Source: Phascolomyces articulosus
Taxonomy: Eukaryota > Mucoromycota > Mucoromycetes > Mucorales > Lichtheimiaceae
Direction: 5' to 3'
Length of the DNA: 64,000 bases
NCBI GenBank assembly: GCA_025677815.1
Contig: JAIXMP010000008.1
Span: 1,524,580-1,588,579, forward strand
Under the pieces are notes generated by a model. It saw only the letters and a program-made list of their open reading frames with translations, was not told where the DNA came from and made no database searches. Both the position numbers and the translations under genes were made by a program. Position 1 is the first letter of the stretch. Each line of letters opens with the position of its first letter. This document shows, in pieces, positions 51,780 to 62,373 of this stretch.

Positions 51780-53462
51780 ATGTCACAACCCATTATCATA
51801 CGTGAGGATGGCATTATGAAAAAAGTTGAATGGGGATTCCTTCTCGAGAATACGCGTTACACAAGGTTCGAGGAACATAATCAACATATTATTGAGAGCG
51901 CCTTTAATGATCAAGCCAATTGCTATGGAGATAAACATTCCGTGAAAATTGAAGATAAAATACTCGGTGCCAAGGCAACTGTTCATTTTAGCGTTGAGAA
52001 TATGCATTTACGTATGACAGGAACACGATATAATGTGGTGCGAGTTACATTCGATCTCGATTCTCCTGTCTATACCACAGATACCGGCGAATCTTATATT
52101 TACCCATCATCGATGACAAATTCATCAATGCCACTTATTCCTTTTGCATGTAAGAGTCGCCACCCTCAACAAACATTTGCTTCTTTTCGGATACCTTCAT
52201 CTAGACGACGACCCCGTACATCATCTTCATCGTCAGCAAACCTAATTTACGCTAGAAGATTAAATTTACCACAACAGCGACGACGGTCAAGGGAAAGCTC
52301 TGGTACATCTACTGCTGCTAATGTATCTTCGGTTAGTAAAAGTCGTGGTGGCGGTGTTTGTGGGACACGTTCTTCAACTGTATCGACTGCTCGTAGTACT
52401 TCATCAACAAGATATTATAACAATACATCAATCAACAACACCAAACTTTCAGCGGTAACTAGAACAACAGAAGAAACAATATCAACACCAGCAATGCAAG
52501 GACAGCAGTATATTTATGTTCCATCCACTTATAATGCAGCAGCCACTTCTTTTTTTCCGGTTTCTACAGCAGCAATAGAAGCAGCTAACACAAAAGCCTT
52601 AACTGCTGCCGTAACCATTCCACAGCAATCACAAGATTGTTTAGATGGAATGCCTTTTTCCCGTTTGAATCAGAAACCATCAAAAGATTGGTCTCAGCCA
52701 TCAACATCATCTAGCGAATCGCCTATGTCACCAGAACCATCCTCTCCTGTATTTATTCACCAAGAACCAAATATTGCAACACATCAATTTATAGATTATC
52801 CTAATTTATCTATAGATAGTATGCAACAGCATCAACAACAAGTTAATATAAATGCAGCAGATATCAGCTTACCAGTCAGTAAAGAATACTACCATCAAAT
52901 ATCAAAACCAGCTACCGCATCTATACATACTAGCAACTTCACTGTTACAATACCATCTAGAAATAATAGCTGTGCTACTGCTACTATCAGCGCTGCAACA
53001 CCAACTACTAGTGTAATGGATTTTAACAACTATAACGCTCAATCGTTGACCAATATTGATCTTTGCAATAATTTTGACCAAGCACTCAGCATCTTCTCAA
53101 TACCTGTTACTCCACAAAATTCCATGCATGAACTAAATCAAGTACACTTTCCCCCACAACAACAGCAACGAGATTTGATGGTTTTTGATCAGCTGTCTAA
53201 CACAATGGTACCAATGACATCCGAACAATTATTCGAGAGTTGTGCTTGGTCACTTTCAGATACAACAAATAATATGCAACAAGTTTTTGCAGCTGGCACT
53301 GCAAATAATCTCCAAATGTTCAATACCAACAATGATGATACATTTCAATTTTTTACTTCAAAAATTGATGATGACAACACCCAGATGACCTCCTGGAGTA
53401 CAAATAGCAATAATGAAACAGGTTCCATGATGAATTTCATGAATCAGCAGCAACAACAGTAA
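51780..53462 (+). CDS. Q/N/S/T-rich protein with an N-terminal WWE-like domain
   Basis: A single exon encodes 560 aa from the ATG at 51780, which has a strong context (ACAATGT). The same frame is open for another 150 bases upstream, but that part is hydrophobic readthrough of a pyrimidine-rich leader and is not chosen. Residues about 12-105 fit a WWE-like pattern: an opening WGFLLENTRYTRFEE, a mid IIESAF helix, and an ending ATVHFSVENMHLRMTGTR then VVRV. WWE domains bind poly-ADP-ribose and occur in ubiquitin ligases and PARPs. This call is by pattern only. The rest is Gln-, Asn-, Ser- and Thr-rich with short serine-proline clusters, likely disordered. It could be a regulatory or transcription-related protein. 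Confidence 0.6.
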   Translation: MSQPIIIREDGIMKKVEWGFLLENTRYTRFEEHNQHIIESAFNDQANCYGDKHSVKIEDKILGAKATVHFSVENMHLRMTGTRYNVVRVTFDLDSPVYTTDTGESYIYPSSMTNSSMPLIPFACKSRHPQQTFASFRIPSSRRRPRTSSSSSANLIYARRLNLPQQRRRSRESSGTSTAANVSSVSKSRGGGVCGTRSSTVSTARSTSSTRYYNNTSINNTKLSAVTRTTEETISTPAMQGQQYIYVPSTYNAAATSFFPVSTAAIEAANTKALTAAVTIPQQSQDCLDGMPFSRLNQKPSKDWSQPSTSSSESPMSPEPSSPVFIHQEPNIATHQFIDYPNLSIDSMQQHQQQVNINAADISLPVSKEYYHQISKPATASIHTSNFTVTIPSRNNSCATATISAATPTTSVMDFNNYNAQSLTNIDLCNNFDQALSIFSIPVTPQNSMHELNQVHFPPQQQQRDLMVFDQLSNTMVPMTSEQLFESCAWSLSDTTNNMQQVFAAGTANNLQMFNTNNDDTFQFFTSKIDDDNTQMTSWSTNSNNETGSMMNFMNQQQQQ

Positions 53463-55452
53463 ATAATCATCCCTTTTTTTTTGTATCATAATGTAATGTA
53501 TCATATATCTATCCATATATATTAATTTACGCTTAGTGAAAAAAAAATTCCTGTATTTCTTTTCATATCATACTATTGCTTTCCTTTATTACCACCGTTC
53601 TACTTTATTCAATACTTGACTTGTCATCTATTAATCCTCTAACACTATTTCATGTATTTATTATATTTATGATATTTTCATTAACGTTATTAAGTTGCAA
53701 TAAAAAATCAAATCACTTTTTTATATACAAATATAATTACTAAAAAAAACCTCCATACATTTCCTCCATATATATGCATAATATCACAGTATAAAAATAA
53801 GTAAATATTGGTGACAAACTCAATATATATCCTTGCATCATACAACATCCTCTCGGACCATTGTCTAGCTATCATGCGATCCCAAATAAACGTAAGAAAA
53901 AAATCTGGTTCTAATATTCTCATATGATGATGATGGATGGAAAACGTAGGATCAGACCGACATTCAAATGTTTTTTTGGCGCAATGTTTTCCCTTACAGC
54001 TGTATCAATACTTGTATGTATTTATATGCATAACATAATTTTATTGTTCAAACAAAATAACTTACGTACATTGGTATATATCCTCTCCTATAATGTGTCA
54101 ATGGTTAAAGAATTCTGCTATTACTCAATTTTTACCAAGGAGAAGTATATTATACTTTTGGTTCTGTTGAATTATACATTAATATATGTATAATTGACTA
54201 CACATATACTAATAAAGTAATGATCCCGACTGCGATTATTATATAAAATTATTTAACAACTAAGAATTCCATCGAGGATAACATGACAGTATAAAAAGAA
54301 GAAATAATATGCAGTATTATATCTGGTGTTGATCTTTTGGTGAGCGACGATGGGGGGTGACCACACTTGTGATATAGAAATAGATGAAAAATCAAACATT
54401 TTTCTTCTTTTTGTTGAGTATCGTATTGTATCAAAAAAAAAAACTGTTCTCCTCGTTTTTTATTATTATTGAGATGCCTATTATCTCAATCATATGCATA
54501 GTATTTTTAGCATGCAGTACAAACAATACACCCAGAAAAAAAATAAACTCTTAATACTATAAAGGTATTAATAGTGATCTTAGATGTTTTGTTCTTCAGT
54601 TTGTGAAAAAAGGTACAATTTTTATTATATACGCATAAATATTGTTAAAAAGATTTGATCCTAGATGACGACCCAACTTTAACTATATCATCACTATAGA
54701 CCTGCCGTTGTGTATATTTTATAAAAAATATTAATCGATACGTATGAAAAAATTAAGAATATATAAAAACTTAAATTACGTACAATAAAATAAGACACCA
54801 TGGCTTGATGAACAGAATGCGAAATCCATTATTACCATTGGGATAAATTAATGAAACGTAACATTCCTTTCTTTTACAATATGCATAAGTGTTGTTTTAT
54901 GTTATGTACATTGATTAAACAACAAATCAACAGATAAATATCTGGATATATCGCTGCTAATAAAACTTGTATATAAAGAAAAACCATATAGATATATACT
55001 TTATTTACTCCACGCCTTACAATAAACGGGAAAATTTATTTTAGCCACTACGTATATAATACACTTTTTATGTACTCGCTTGCTTAAATAAAAGTATGGT
55101 GGTTTTTCGTTTCTTATTATTATTCATAAGCGCACTGGATTACAAAAAATAATTCGTCACATATAATTTTTATTGTTGATTAGTATTTAATGCCTACTTT
55201 TATAAAACTTTGTATAAGTCCATTTTGTATTTAGTCATGTATAGAAAATAAACCAATATGCAACCACGGAAAAAATATACTGACAACTCAAACCAGGAAT
55301 CTCATTGGTTCTGGGTTCTAGTGTCGTGTCGCCATGAAATAATATGTGGAAGCTGCATAATTCAACCATCGAAAAGCTGGGAAATCTCAGACCCTTTTCT
55401 ATTATTTTGTTATTCTCCAACAATAACGACAAAAGTAGTCTCATTCTTATCA
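53463..55452. other. Gene-poor AT-rich interval
   Basis: About 2 kb with AT-rich, stop-filled frames on both strands. The frames at 53708-53923 (minus) and 53924-54193 (plus) show no domain and low-complexity translation. The final 200 bp (about 55250-55450) are more balanced because the reading frame is open upstream of the NDUFS4 start, but I take that as leader. Confidence 0.5.
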
Positions 55453-56218
55453 ATGTTACGTCCAATCACTCTCACTCAAAGAACCTGTGCTAGGCCATTA
55501 TCCACTACCATGTTGCGTTCATTTTCTACTACACGCGCAACATTTGAAAATGAAAACAAACTTGCTCATGCTGAGGGCAGAAGAGCGATTGAACAAGTTG
55601 AATCTGTATCTGGTGCACCAGGTAAAAAAAAAAACAAAAATACTCATAACAAATAAAATATGATGATACAAGATATGAAATATTTATAATACTAGTTTAT
55701 TAAAACAAAATTATATTTTTGTAAAAAAAAATATTATTTAGAGGAATTATTGGATCGTACGGTACGCATTTTTTCTCCTTCCAAGACTGCAACACAATCT
55801 GGTAAACATGGTACCAGGCATTGGCGCGTCGATTTTGATATTTTGCCAGAAGGAAATCGTTGGGAAAATCCATTGATGGGATGGGCTTCTAGGTAAAATA
55901 AATTAAAAAGCATTTTGTTACATTTAATTATACAATATCTTTAAGTATTCTGAACGAAACAAATAGCGCCGATTACCAACAATCCCTCGGAATCAAGTTT
56001 TATTCAAAAGAAGATGCCATTGATTTTTGTGAGGCACAAGGTAAATAAATAAATATTAAAAAAAGATACAAAAAGATGAATTTTGGCTTAAAAAACAATA
56101 CTTTATAGGATGGAATTATTATGTCCAGGAGCCAAAGAGGGTCAAATTTGTGAAAAAGAACTATGCAGATAATTATAAATACTCCCCTGGTAAATTGAGA
56201 CTCATAAAGACTAAATAA
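55453..56218 (+). CDS. NADH:ubiquinone oxidoreductase (complex I) 18-kDa subunit NDUFS4
   Basis: Four exons (55453-55621, 55742-55892, 55967-56040 and 56109-56218) encode 167 aa. The N-terminus is rich in Arg, Ser and Thr with few acids, as a mitochondrial presequence. The mature domain shows the family core: RTVRIFSPSKTATQSGK, HWRVDFDILPEGNRWENPLMGW, GIKFYSKEDAIDFCEAQG and the C-terminal KKNYADNYKYSPGKLRLIKTK region. NDUFS4 stabilises the peripheral arm of complex I. Budding yeasts of the Saccharomyces type lack complex I, so this argues against that lineage. An in-frame ATG 195 bases upstream is not chosen because it precedes the presequence. Confidence 0.95.
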
Positions 56219-56520
56219 AAGGCGTATTACCATTGGATACATTTTGCAAATATAAATATGCTTTCTACTATTCATTATAATGATACACTTTTGAATGAGC
56301 TGTTGTTAATGGTGGAGATTTTTTATATATAATTGATTGCTACCTATATATAGCATATACTACAGTGAATATACAATAAAAAAAATACAATGCAAATGCC
56401 GTATAAAAAGAGGAGAAAATACAAAAATATATAGAATAAAATGATATTATAATTGTAAATGCTGCATTCTTAATCCGAGCTACTATCACCATATGCTTTT
56501 ACTAGGCTCTCCACAGAATC

Positions 56521-58887
56521 TCAGGTGCCAAACATGAGACCGACAACGCCCACTATTAAAGTCAAACAGCTCCAGGCAATCTCATAGATCGGCTTATTTC
56601 TGAAGCCAGTAAGTTTCCAGAAGCAAAGGACGGGAACAAGAAATATGGAAACGCTATATCCGACGCACGCCCTTATTTCACCCCAACTGGTTTTTAATTT
56701 TGTGCATGATTTTTATATGAGCAGAAATTTACGTTAGCCAGTGTTTTTTTTTTTTGACAAAAACCTTTCTGCCATTTCGAAATGTTCAACATGGAGTTGG
56801 TAAACTAATCATAACGAAGCTAGTTAATACAATCAATAGATGTTATTTTCATTGTAGAAGCCAAAGGATGTCAAAAAAAGCATCATTGCTGTGTAGAAGA
56901 ATAAAAAGAGAATGGAAATTTATTTCAAAACCAGTTGGGGTGAAATAAAGGCATCCATATCCGACAGCACCGAATAAATTTTGCAACTCATTGAAATGAG
57001 GTACGGTTACGACATCACCCCAATCAATACCATTACTATTATTTTTGTAGAAACTATTCCCACGTCAGCATTTAAATTAGGATTATAATAACAATTAATA
57101 ATGATAATACAAAAAATTCGCCAAAGTTCTCGAAAGAATAATTCTCTTTTCGCTTCTGATTTTTCAACGGTGATTCCCATCATGATCTCAAGATCCAAAG
57201 CAAAAGAGTTCGCAAAAATAGGAACAGAAAAATGCAGTCCATCGTAATCATCACAATAGAAATTATGCAAGCTGGACAATAAGGAATACTATTATAAATT
57301 GGATTTTGTGCTGTTTCGCTGTAACCAGGGATTGTAATCATAATATATTAAAGTGCACAGGTGACACACTAGAGGCCATTTTTGAGGACGTTTCATGGCT
57401 GCTTCACAATTGGGATAGACGATATTGCTACCTAAACTGTTGCTGAGGAAAGGATGTTAATTCCAGTAAATACTAGAATCAAGAATAGATTGTCCTGATA
57501 ATTCATTGTAATATTTACCTGTAAACAATAGTAGCAACAGCACCGCGTCATCCTACTCAGACAACACGATGGCGGACTACATTTGTCTGATTGGGAAGAT
57601 CCCGAGTAGGTTCAATGGCACAGGTAAGAGTAACAGTAATTATGACATCAGACCCAACAGATGATGTCTAGTGGAGGTTATCAAAAGTCTTCATAAAAAC
57701 AAATGGAATAGCGACGGCAACAACGAAGATGATACTCCATTGGATTTCGCCAATTTCTGCAACAGTTCCAGCACAAAGTTGGTTCCTATTTTCACCAATA
57801 AGAACAAAGTAAAGAATAGGTTTACCAACGAGAATCCAAGCATTGAAAAAAGTGTAAGGTACTCTCCAACCCGGCCAAATGCCCGATTTGCAATTTCATA
57901 GACAGTTTTTGCTCTAGTTGGTCCACCATGGTATAACATGTGACAAGAATATCGGACGAATACTAATACAAAAAAAAAGGGTTGTATGATTCGATTATGA
58001 CTATAACTAATATCAATAGATCATATAATACATTTAAAAGGGAGAGTATATATTCTTTCTTTTCTTATCGATGCCATCCACCAACAGACAATCAATAGTA
58101 CAAGAGCTCCCCAGCATTTAAATTAAGTATACGGAAGTAAAATTAATAACTAGTCAAATATTTGCCAATAAGAATATATATATATATATATATATTATTA
58201 CCAGCGTTTGCGAGGACATGCGATAAAGAAATCATCCCCATTCTACACACAGGCAAATTAGGTTGTAGTATACAGTAAGTGTTCTTCCATTGATAGAACG
58301 GTCGACATCAAAGTTGGGATCAATGGGTTTTTCTCTCCAATCATAGGCTATTTAGGAGAATGCAAAAAGTGTAAACTATTAGCATTTATACGCTCAATTG
58401 ATTTAGGAGTGTTGGATGTCATCATTATATAAAGTGTTGCTCATATTTTTCTCTATAACATTACTTATTACGCAGACGTCTGTTACTCTTATTCCCAGAA
58501 TTGGATAATATACTATTAGAATCAGTTACTACTGATGATTGGATGTCAACTGAATACGATGATTTTAAGTCATGCATTAGTATGCTTTATAAAATAAAGC
58601 AATATATTTTAGAAAAAATGGCAAAAACGAAAGGAAAACAGAATTGTTAAATAAAGTGGCTGTTAAAATCAAATGGCACTTGCATTAAGCTTTATATATA
58701 CTTTATAAGATGTGTAATCAACTCTGCAATCATTGCAAAGAGGTCCGGCGCAGCAATAATGTCAACACCATAATTGATTGAAGAATTTTACTTGTTAACA
58801 CTAGTTTAAAATGAGGGCTACGTGCATTGGGTTCTAGTATTGATTGTACCAGTCGTTACTTGATTTGGGATCAATAAGTTCTGTCAT
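56521..58887 (-). pseudogene. AVT-type amino-acid transporter pseudogene (AAAP family), interrupted by a MITE
   Basis: On the minus strand, segments match vacuolar amino-acid transporters throughout. They run in order: an N-terminal cytosolic part (58887 to about 58450), YDWREKPIDPNFDVDRSING and YNLICLCV near 58340-58240, AKTVYEIANRAFGRVGEYL near 57900, FNAWILVGKPILYFVLIG near 57840, GSNIVYPNCEAAMKRPQKWP near 57400, and SFALDLEIMMGITVEKS near 57180. The last parts are VPHFNELQNLFGAVGY near 56990 and a C-terminus KLTGFRNKPIYEIAWSC ending at 56521. The gene is broken. There is a one-base deletion near 58243, another in a T run near 57848, a stop in the expected frame at 57668-57670, and lost splice sites. 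A 292-bp element is inserted at 56665-56956. It is a decayed gene rather than an active transporter. Confidence 0.88.
56665..56956. mobile_element. MITE with about 30-bp terminal inverted repeats and 9-bp target duplication
   Basis: A 292-bp insertion lies inside the transporter pseudogene. Its ends are inverted repeats of about 30 bp matching at 27 positions, with a shared core TTATTTCACCCCAACTGG. The nine bases ATATCCGAC flank both sides exactly (56656-56664 and 56957-56965), a target-site duplication. Nine-base duplications are typical of Mutator-like elements. Removing the element and one copy of the duplication leaves the transporter frame continuous (GAVGYSVSIFL), which confirms the boundaries. 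It has no coding capacity. Confidence 0.88.
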
Positions 58888-61123
58888 AGCTAATAATAAT
58901 CAACAGTTACACAAGGTTTGATCGAGCCGATCAGCACAATATACAGTACATAGATAAGGAATATAATTCTAGCTGTTTTTACGCAGTGTCATTTTTTCAC
59001 TACTGTTTATTAGATCAACGATTATACATTATAATATAAAACAAGAACAAGGGACTATTGATAGAATACGTGATTTTTATATTTTTTTTTTTGAGTACCA
59101 ATAGTTTTATTTGTATATCAACTTGTTCTGTAAAATAAAATAAAAAATAAGCGCGTGAGGATGGGCATGGGCAAACTTTCCAAATTTAAATAAAAAAAAC
59201 CTTAAATGTAAGTAATTCTTGTATGGCGTGAAGCAGGTTTCTTTTATCATATTAGTGCAATAATAGTGGTACTCTGCTATCAATCAAATAAATGTATGGT
59301 ATATTTTGCACTTTATAGATAGTAAGAATATGGTTGATAGCACGTGACCACACACGACATCATGTAATATATATGAAAATAAACGCAATTGCTTGCTCCT
59401 TTATTTAATTTATATGGCAGCATACCGTAGTTGTAATAATAACTAACTACTAGTAATGGTGTTCCGCTTTGCTACCCAAATTCAAAAGAACTATGTGGTA
59501 ATTCTATTAATCTTTTATCTTCCTCCCAATTTAAGTACCTTTACGATAAGGTTCGCTAAACTATATTATGGTACTACAACATTGCGTCGACTATATCATC
59601 AATTATTATTATTATTATTATAAATTATTTTAGGATTCTATCTTGTAAAATAGTAAGTATGGGTGATTTTGGTAAGCAACCAAGAATATGTACCTTTATG
59701 AACATCTGAAGCATCAGTCATAAAAAAGTAAGATTTTCCTTATTTTGTAATAATTCGTGCAACAGTGTTTTAATTTAATCAGGACAGGATTTGTTTACAC
59801 CCCAACTCGTGAGTGTTTGCACAGCTGCCGCCCACCTAAAAAAAAATTGAGAAATGTTTCAATATATAATATAACATGTATTTAGAATATAAGGGATCTA
59901 ATAACTTACCCGCGACTCACAGCGTGGCTCCAGCCGGCAATACATGTCTCAATGGATCCATGTTCTTATAATCCTCTCTTGGTTCTTGAGAAGGATATAA
60001 AAAGGAAGCTGTAGAAAAGAATAAATAATTAGTTTATCAGTAAAACCGTAAATAACATTTTTTCTTATAAATGAAGCCAAAACCCACGCTTTACATACCT
60101 GTCAGAAAAGAAAAAAAGAGAAAGAGAAACGAGATTAATGAGTAGCCTATTGAAAAGAAAAAAAAATGATTAGATTATTTGATCACATTGACACCACCAC
60201 ATATTCCAGATCGTTCTACTTCAACATAAACTGTATTTACTGTGTACAGTGGAACATCATCAAATCAATGAATATAAAGAAAATATGAATAAAATCAGTT
60301 TGACTTAGTCCAAGCGATAATATTTGTCTATATATAATATTTCTTCTTCATAATAATATCCGAGCTCCATAATACTCATATGAAGTGTTGCTTTATTTAC
60401 CTTCAGAAGAGAAAAAGAAGGGCAGGGCCAGTGCCAACAAAAAAAAATCTAATGGGATATGTTACGTATCGTCAGTAAATTAATAGCATGAGTTTATTTG
60501 ATTTAGAAGAACAATACCCTTCATCGAGCCTTATTTTGACAATTCCAAAAAAAAAAAAACATAATGACTTTCTGTGCATAAAAAAAAAACGAGAATAGCC
60601 AACGAGGAAGAAAGTATAAAAAAAATACGTTTATGATAATATATATGGATTTTGCTCAATTACGCAATACTGACAACTGTTAAATATAATTTATCATTTT
60701 TTAATGCATAACATAAAATGATATCTATGATAATACCGTTTTCTACAGTGATTTGAAGTGTTATTTGCACACACCCGTTCTTTTTCATAATTGAACTAAC
60801 ACTACTTCTAGCTACAACTTCAGTATTCTTATCGTTCTGAATGTTCCAGTTGTCAGGAACTTTTTGATTGTATTAAAGAACTAGGAAAACATTTTTCTGA
60901 TCATATTATCCTGTCCAAAAAAAAGGCCAGTTAAAGAAGAAGGAACAAGTAGCGGCAAAAAGGTAAGCTTAATTGAACCAGTATATGGGTTCATGGCTAA
61001 ACTATGTTTTGTCGAAATGGATGAAAAAATGTGTGCCTTATCCATTTATATAAGAATAACTAACACTGAATCGTGAACAAGGGTAAAATGTTCCACATGT
61101 TTGACATGAAATAACTATCACCA
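58888..61123. other. Decayed DNA with fragments of a second gene
   Basis: About 2.2 kb. On the minus strand three spliced-looking pieces occur: near 60450-60410 (LLALALPFFFSS), near 60150-60100 (SLISFLFLFFFSD), and near 60010-59910 (ASFLYPSQEP, then MDPLRHVLPAGATL, ending at a stop). A further piece near 59850-59800 is rich in Arg and Cys. The order suggests a degenerate membrane-protein gene, but I cannot name it. The remainder is AT-rich. A TACAGTGGAAC motif at about 60246 resembles a pogo-type end. Confidence 0.35.
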
Positions 61124-61636
61124 ATGTACTCGTTTCGTTTCCAAGGCACATGTCACCCGGTCAACAATGATGTGGATGTAGTGATTGTCAATAACCAGAA
61201 AAACCAACGCTTTCGTGCGTCCTTAAATCGACACCCTGAATCCTTACGCATCCTCCACTTGGACCTGAATTGCAACGATGTGGATGAGCTAGAGGATTTC
61301 AATTTCGGGAAACTGTCTGTCAACTCAAGTAATGAAGAAAAAGGTTTGCTGCGCTGCATCCGACATATACTTCAAGACTTTGTATCTAAGTGCAGACGTA
61401 AGGCGGCCATCATCCCTTCCAATCATGGACGCACTATTTTTCTTGACTGGGTCATGCCAATCATCAATTGTTTTGCAGACAATAGTGGTGCTGTTTATTT
61501 TGAATGGTGAGAATTATTATGTAGGATATTAAATAATATGAAGTATCATTATTAAATACTCTTACTTAGGGATGAGAAAATTATAATGAGTCGCCAAGCT
61601 GTATCTACTGTTTTTCACGGATTGGATCGGATATAA
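61124..61636 (+). CDS. Orphan repeat-family gene of Mucorales type, possibly partial
   Basis: A frame from 61124 continues over a splice (donor at 61507, acceptor ending 61569) to a stop at 61636, giving 149 aa. Without splicing it would be 128 aa. The part GRTIFLDWVMPIINCF followed by VYFEW resembles a family of unknown proteins common near transposons in Mucorales genomes, where such a module often precedes longer C-terminal parts. Here the protein ends early, so it may be truncated. Composition is more balanced than its surroundings. The function is unknown. I recall the family only loosely and cannot cite a name. Confidence 0.5.
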
Positions 61637-61690
61637 ATACGGATACGGATATTGGATATTATTCGGATATCGGATCGAATAACGGATGTT
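61616..61690. repeat. GGAT/GGATAT-rich degenerate repeat
   Basis: Within about 75 bp the words GGAT, CGGATA and GGATAT recur many times in imperfect order directly after the orphan gene's stop. It is not a clean tandem array. It sits between the orphan gene and the MULE transposase and may be part of a transposon end. Confidence 0.6.
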
Positions 61691-62373
61691 TATAGGTAAA
61701 AATGAATTTTTTTTAAATAAAAACAATCATTAGTTCTGATTCTACCTTATTAATAGATATTCTGAAAGAAACATCTGAAAGTAAAATATAAAAAGGAATA
61801 CATTATGATAGTATTATATAAAAAATATGATGCTGATTTACTGATGAAGGACAGAGAGGATAAAAAACAGTTCAATTAAAGATGTACAATAAAAAGGGCT
61901 GCAGGCCTGGTTATTTTTATGATGGTAGGGTTTTTTTGTTCTAAAAAATTATAAGAGCGAAAATCATATGCATACCATATCTAAATTTTCTTGGGCTACG
62001 TCTATTTGCACACCCCCTCTCACACACCCCCTCTCAAAAAAAAAATTACACACCCCCTTTGAAGGTCCGAGTAAGGTCTAATATTTAGATATAATAAATT
62101 CATATTATGCAACTCGAATAATATAACAATTAACCCAGTTTTTTCAAATGAATGACAATAATAATATCATATTTGCTATTTAATCGTAATAGCTGTACTC
62201 AAGTTTATAATATAAAGAATTATATATGAAATAATGAAAGTAGCGACTGTGTATTATAGAAACGGTAGCACAAATAATACATAAAGGAAATGGAAAAATG
62301 AATATCAATTACAAATTAGTCTTTTTTTATTAATACTTAAAAGCAACTTTTTACAATTTCATTACTGATCACA
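61691..62373. other. Region upstream of the MULE transposase
   Basis: About 680 bp that may include the 5' end of the mobile element. At 62002-62035 the motif CACACCCCCTCTC occurs twice in tandem, after ATTTG, and a third CACACCCCCTTT follows at 62050. A similar ATTTGCACACACCC word lies at 60763. No terminal inverted repeat could be defined because the far end is outside the window. Confidence 0.4.

Noticed and set aside
56754..56948. 64-residue plus-strand frame
   Set aside because: It lies wholly inside the MITE and has no similarity to transposase.
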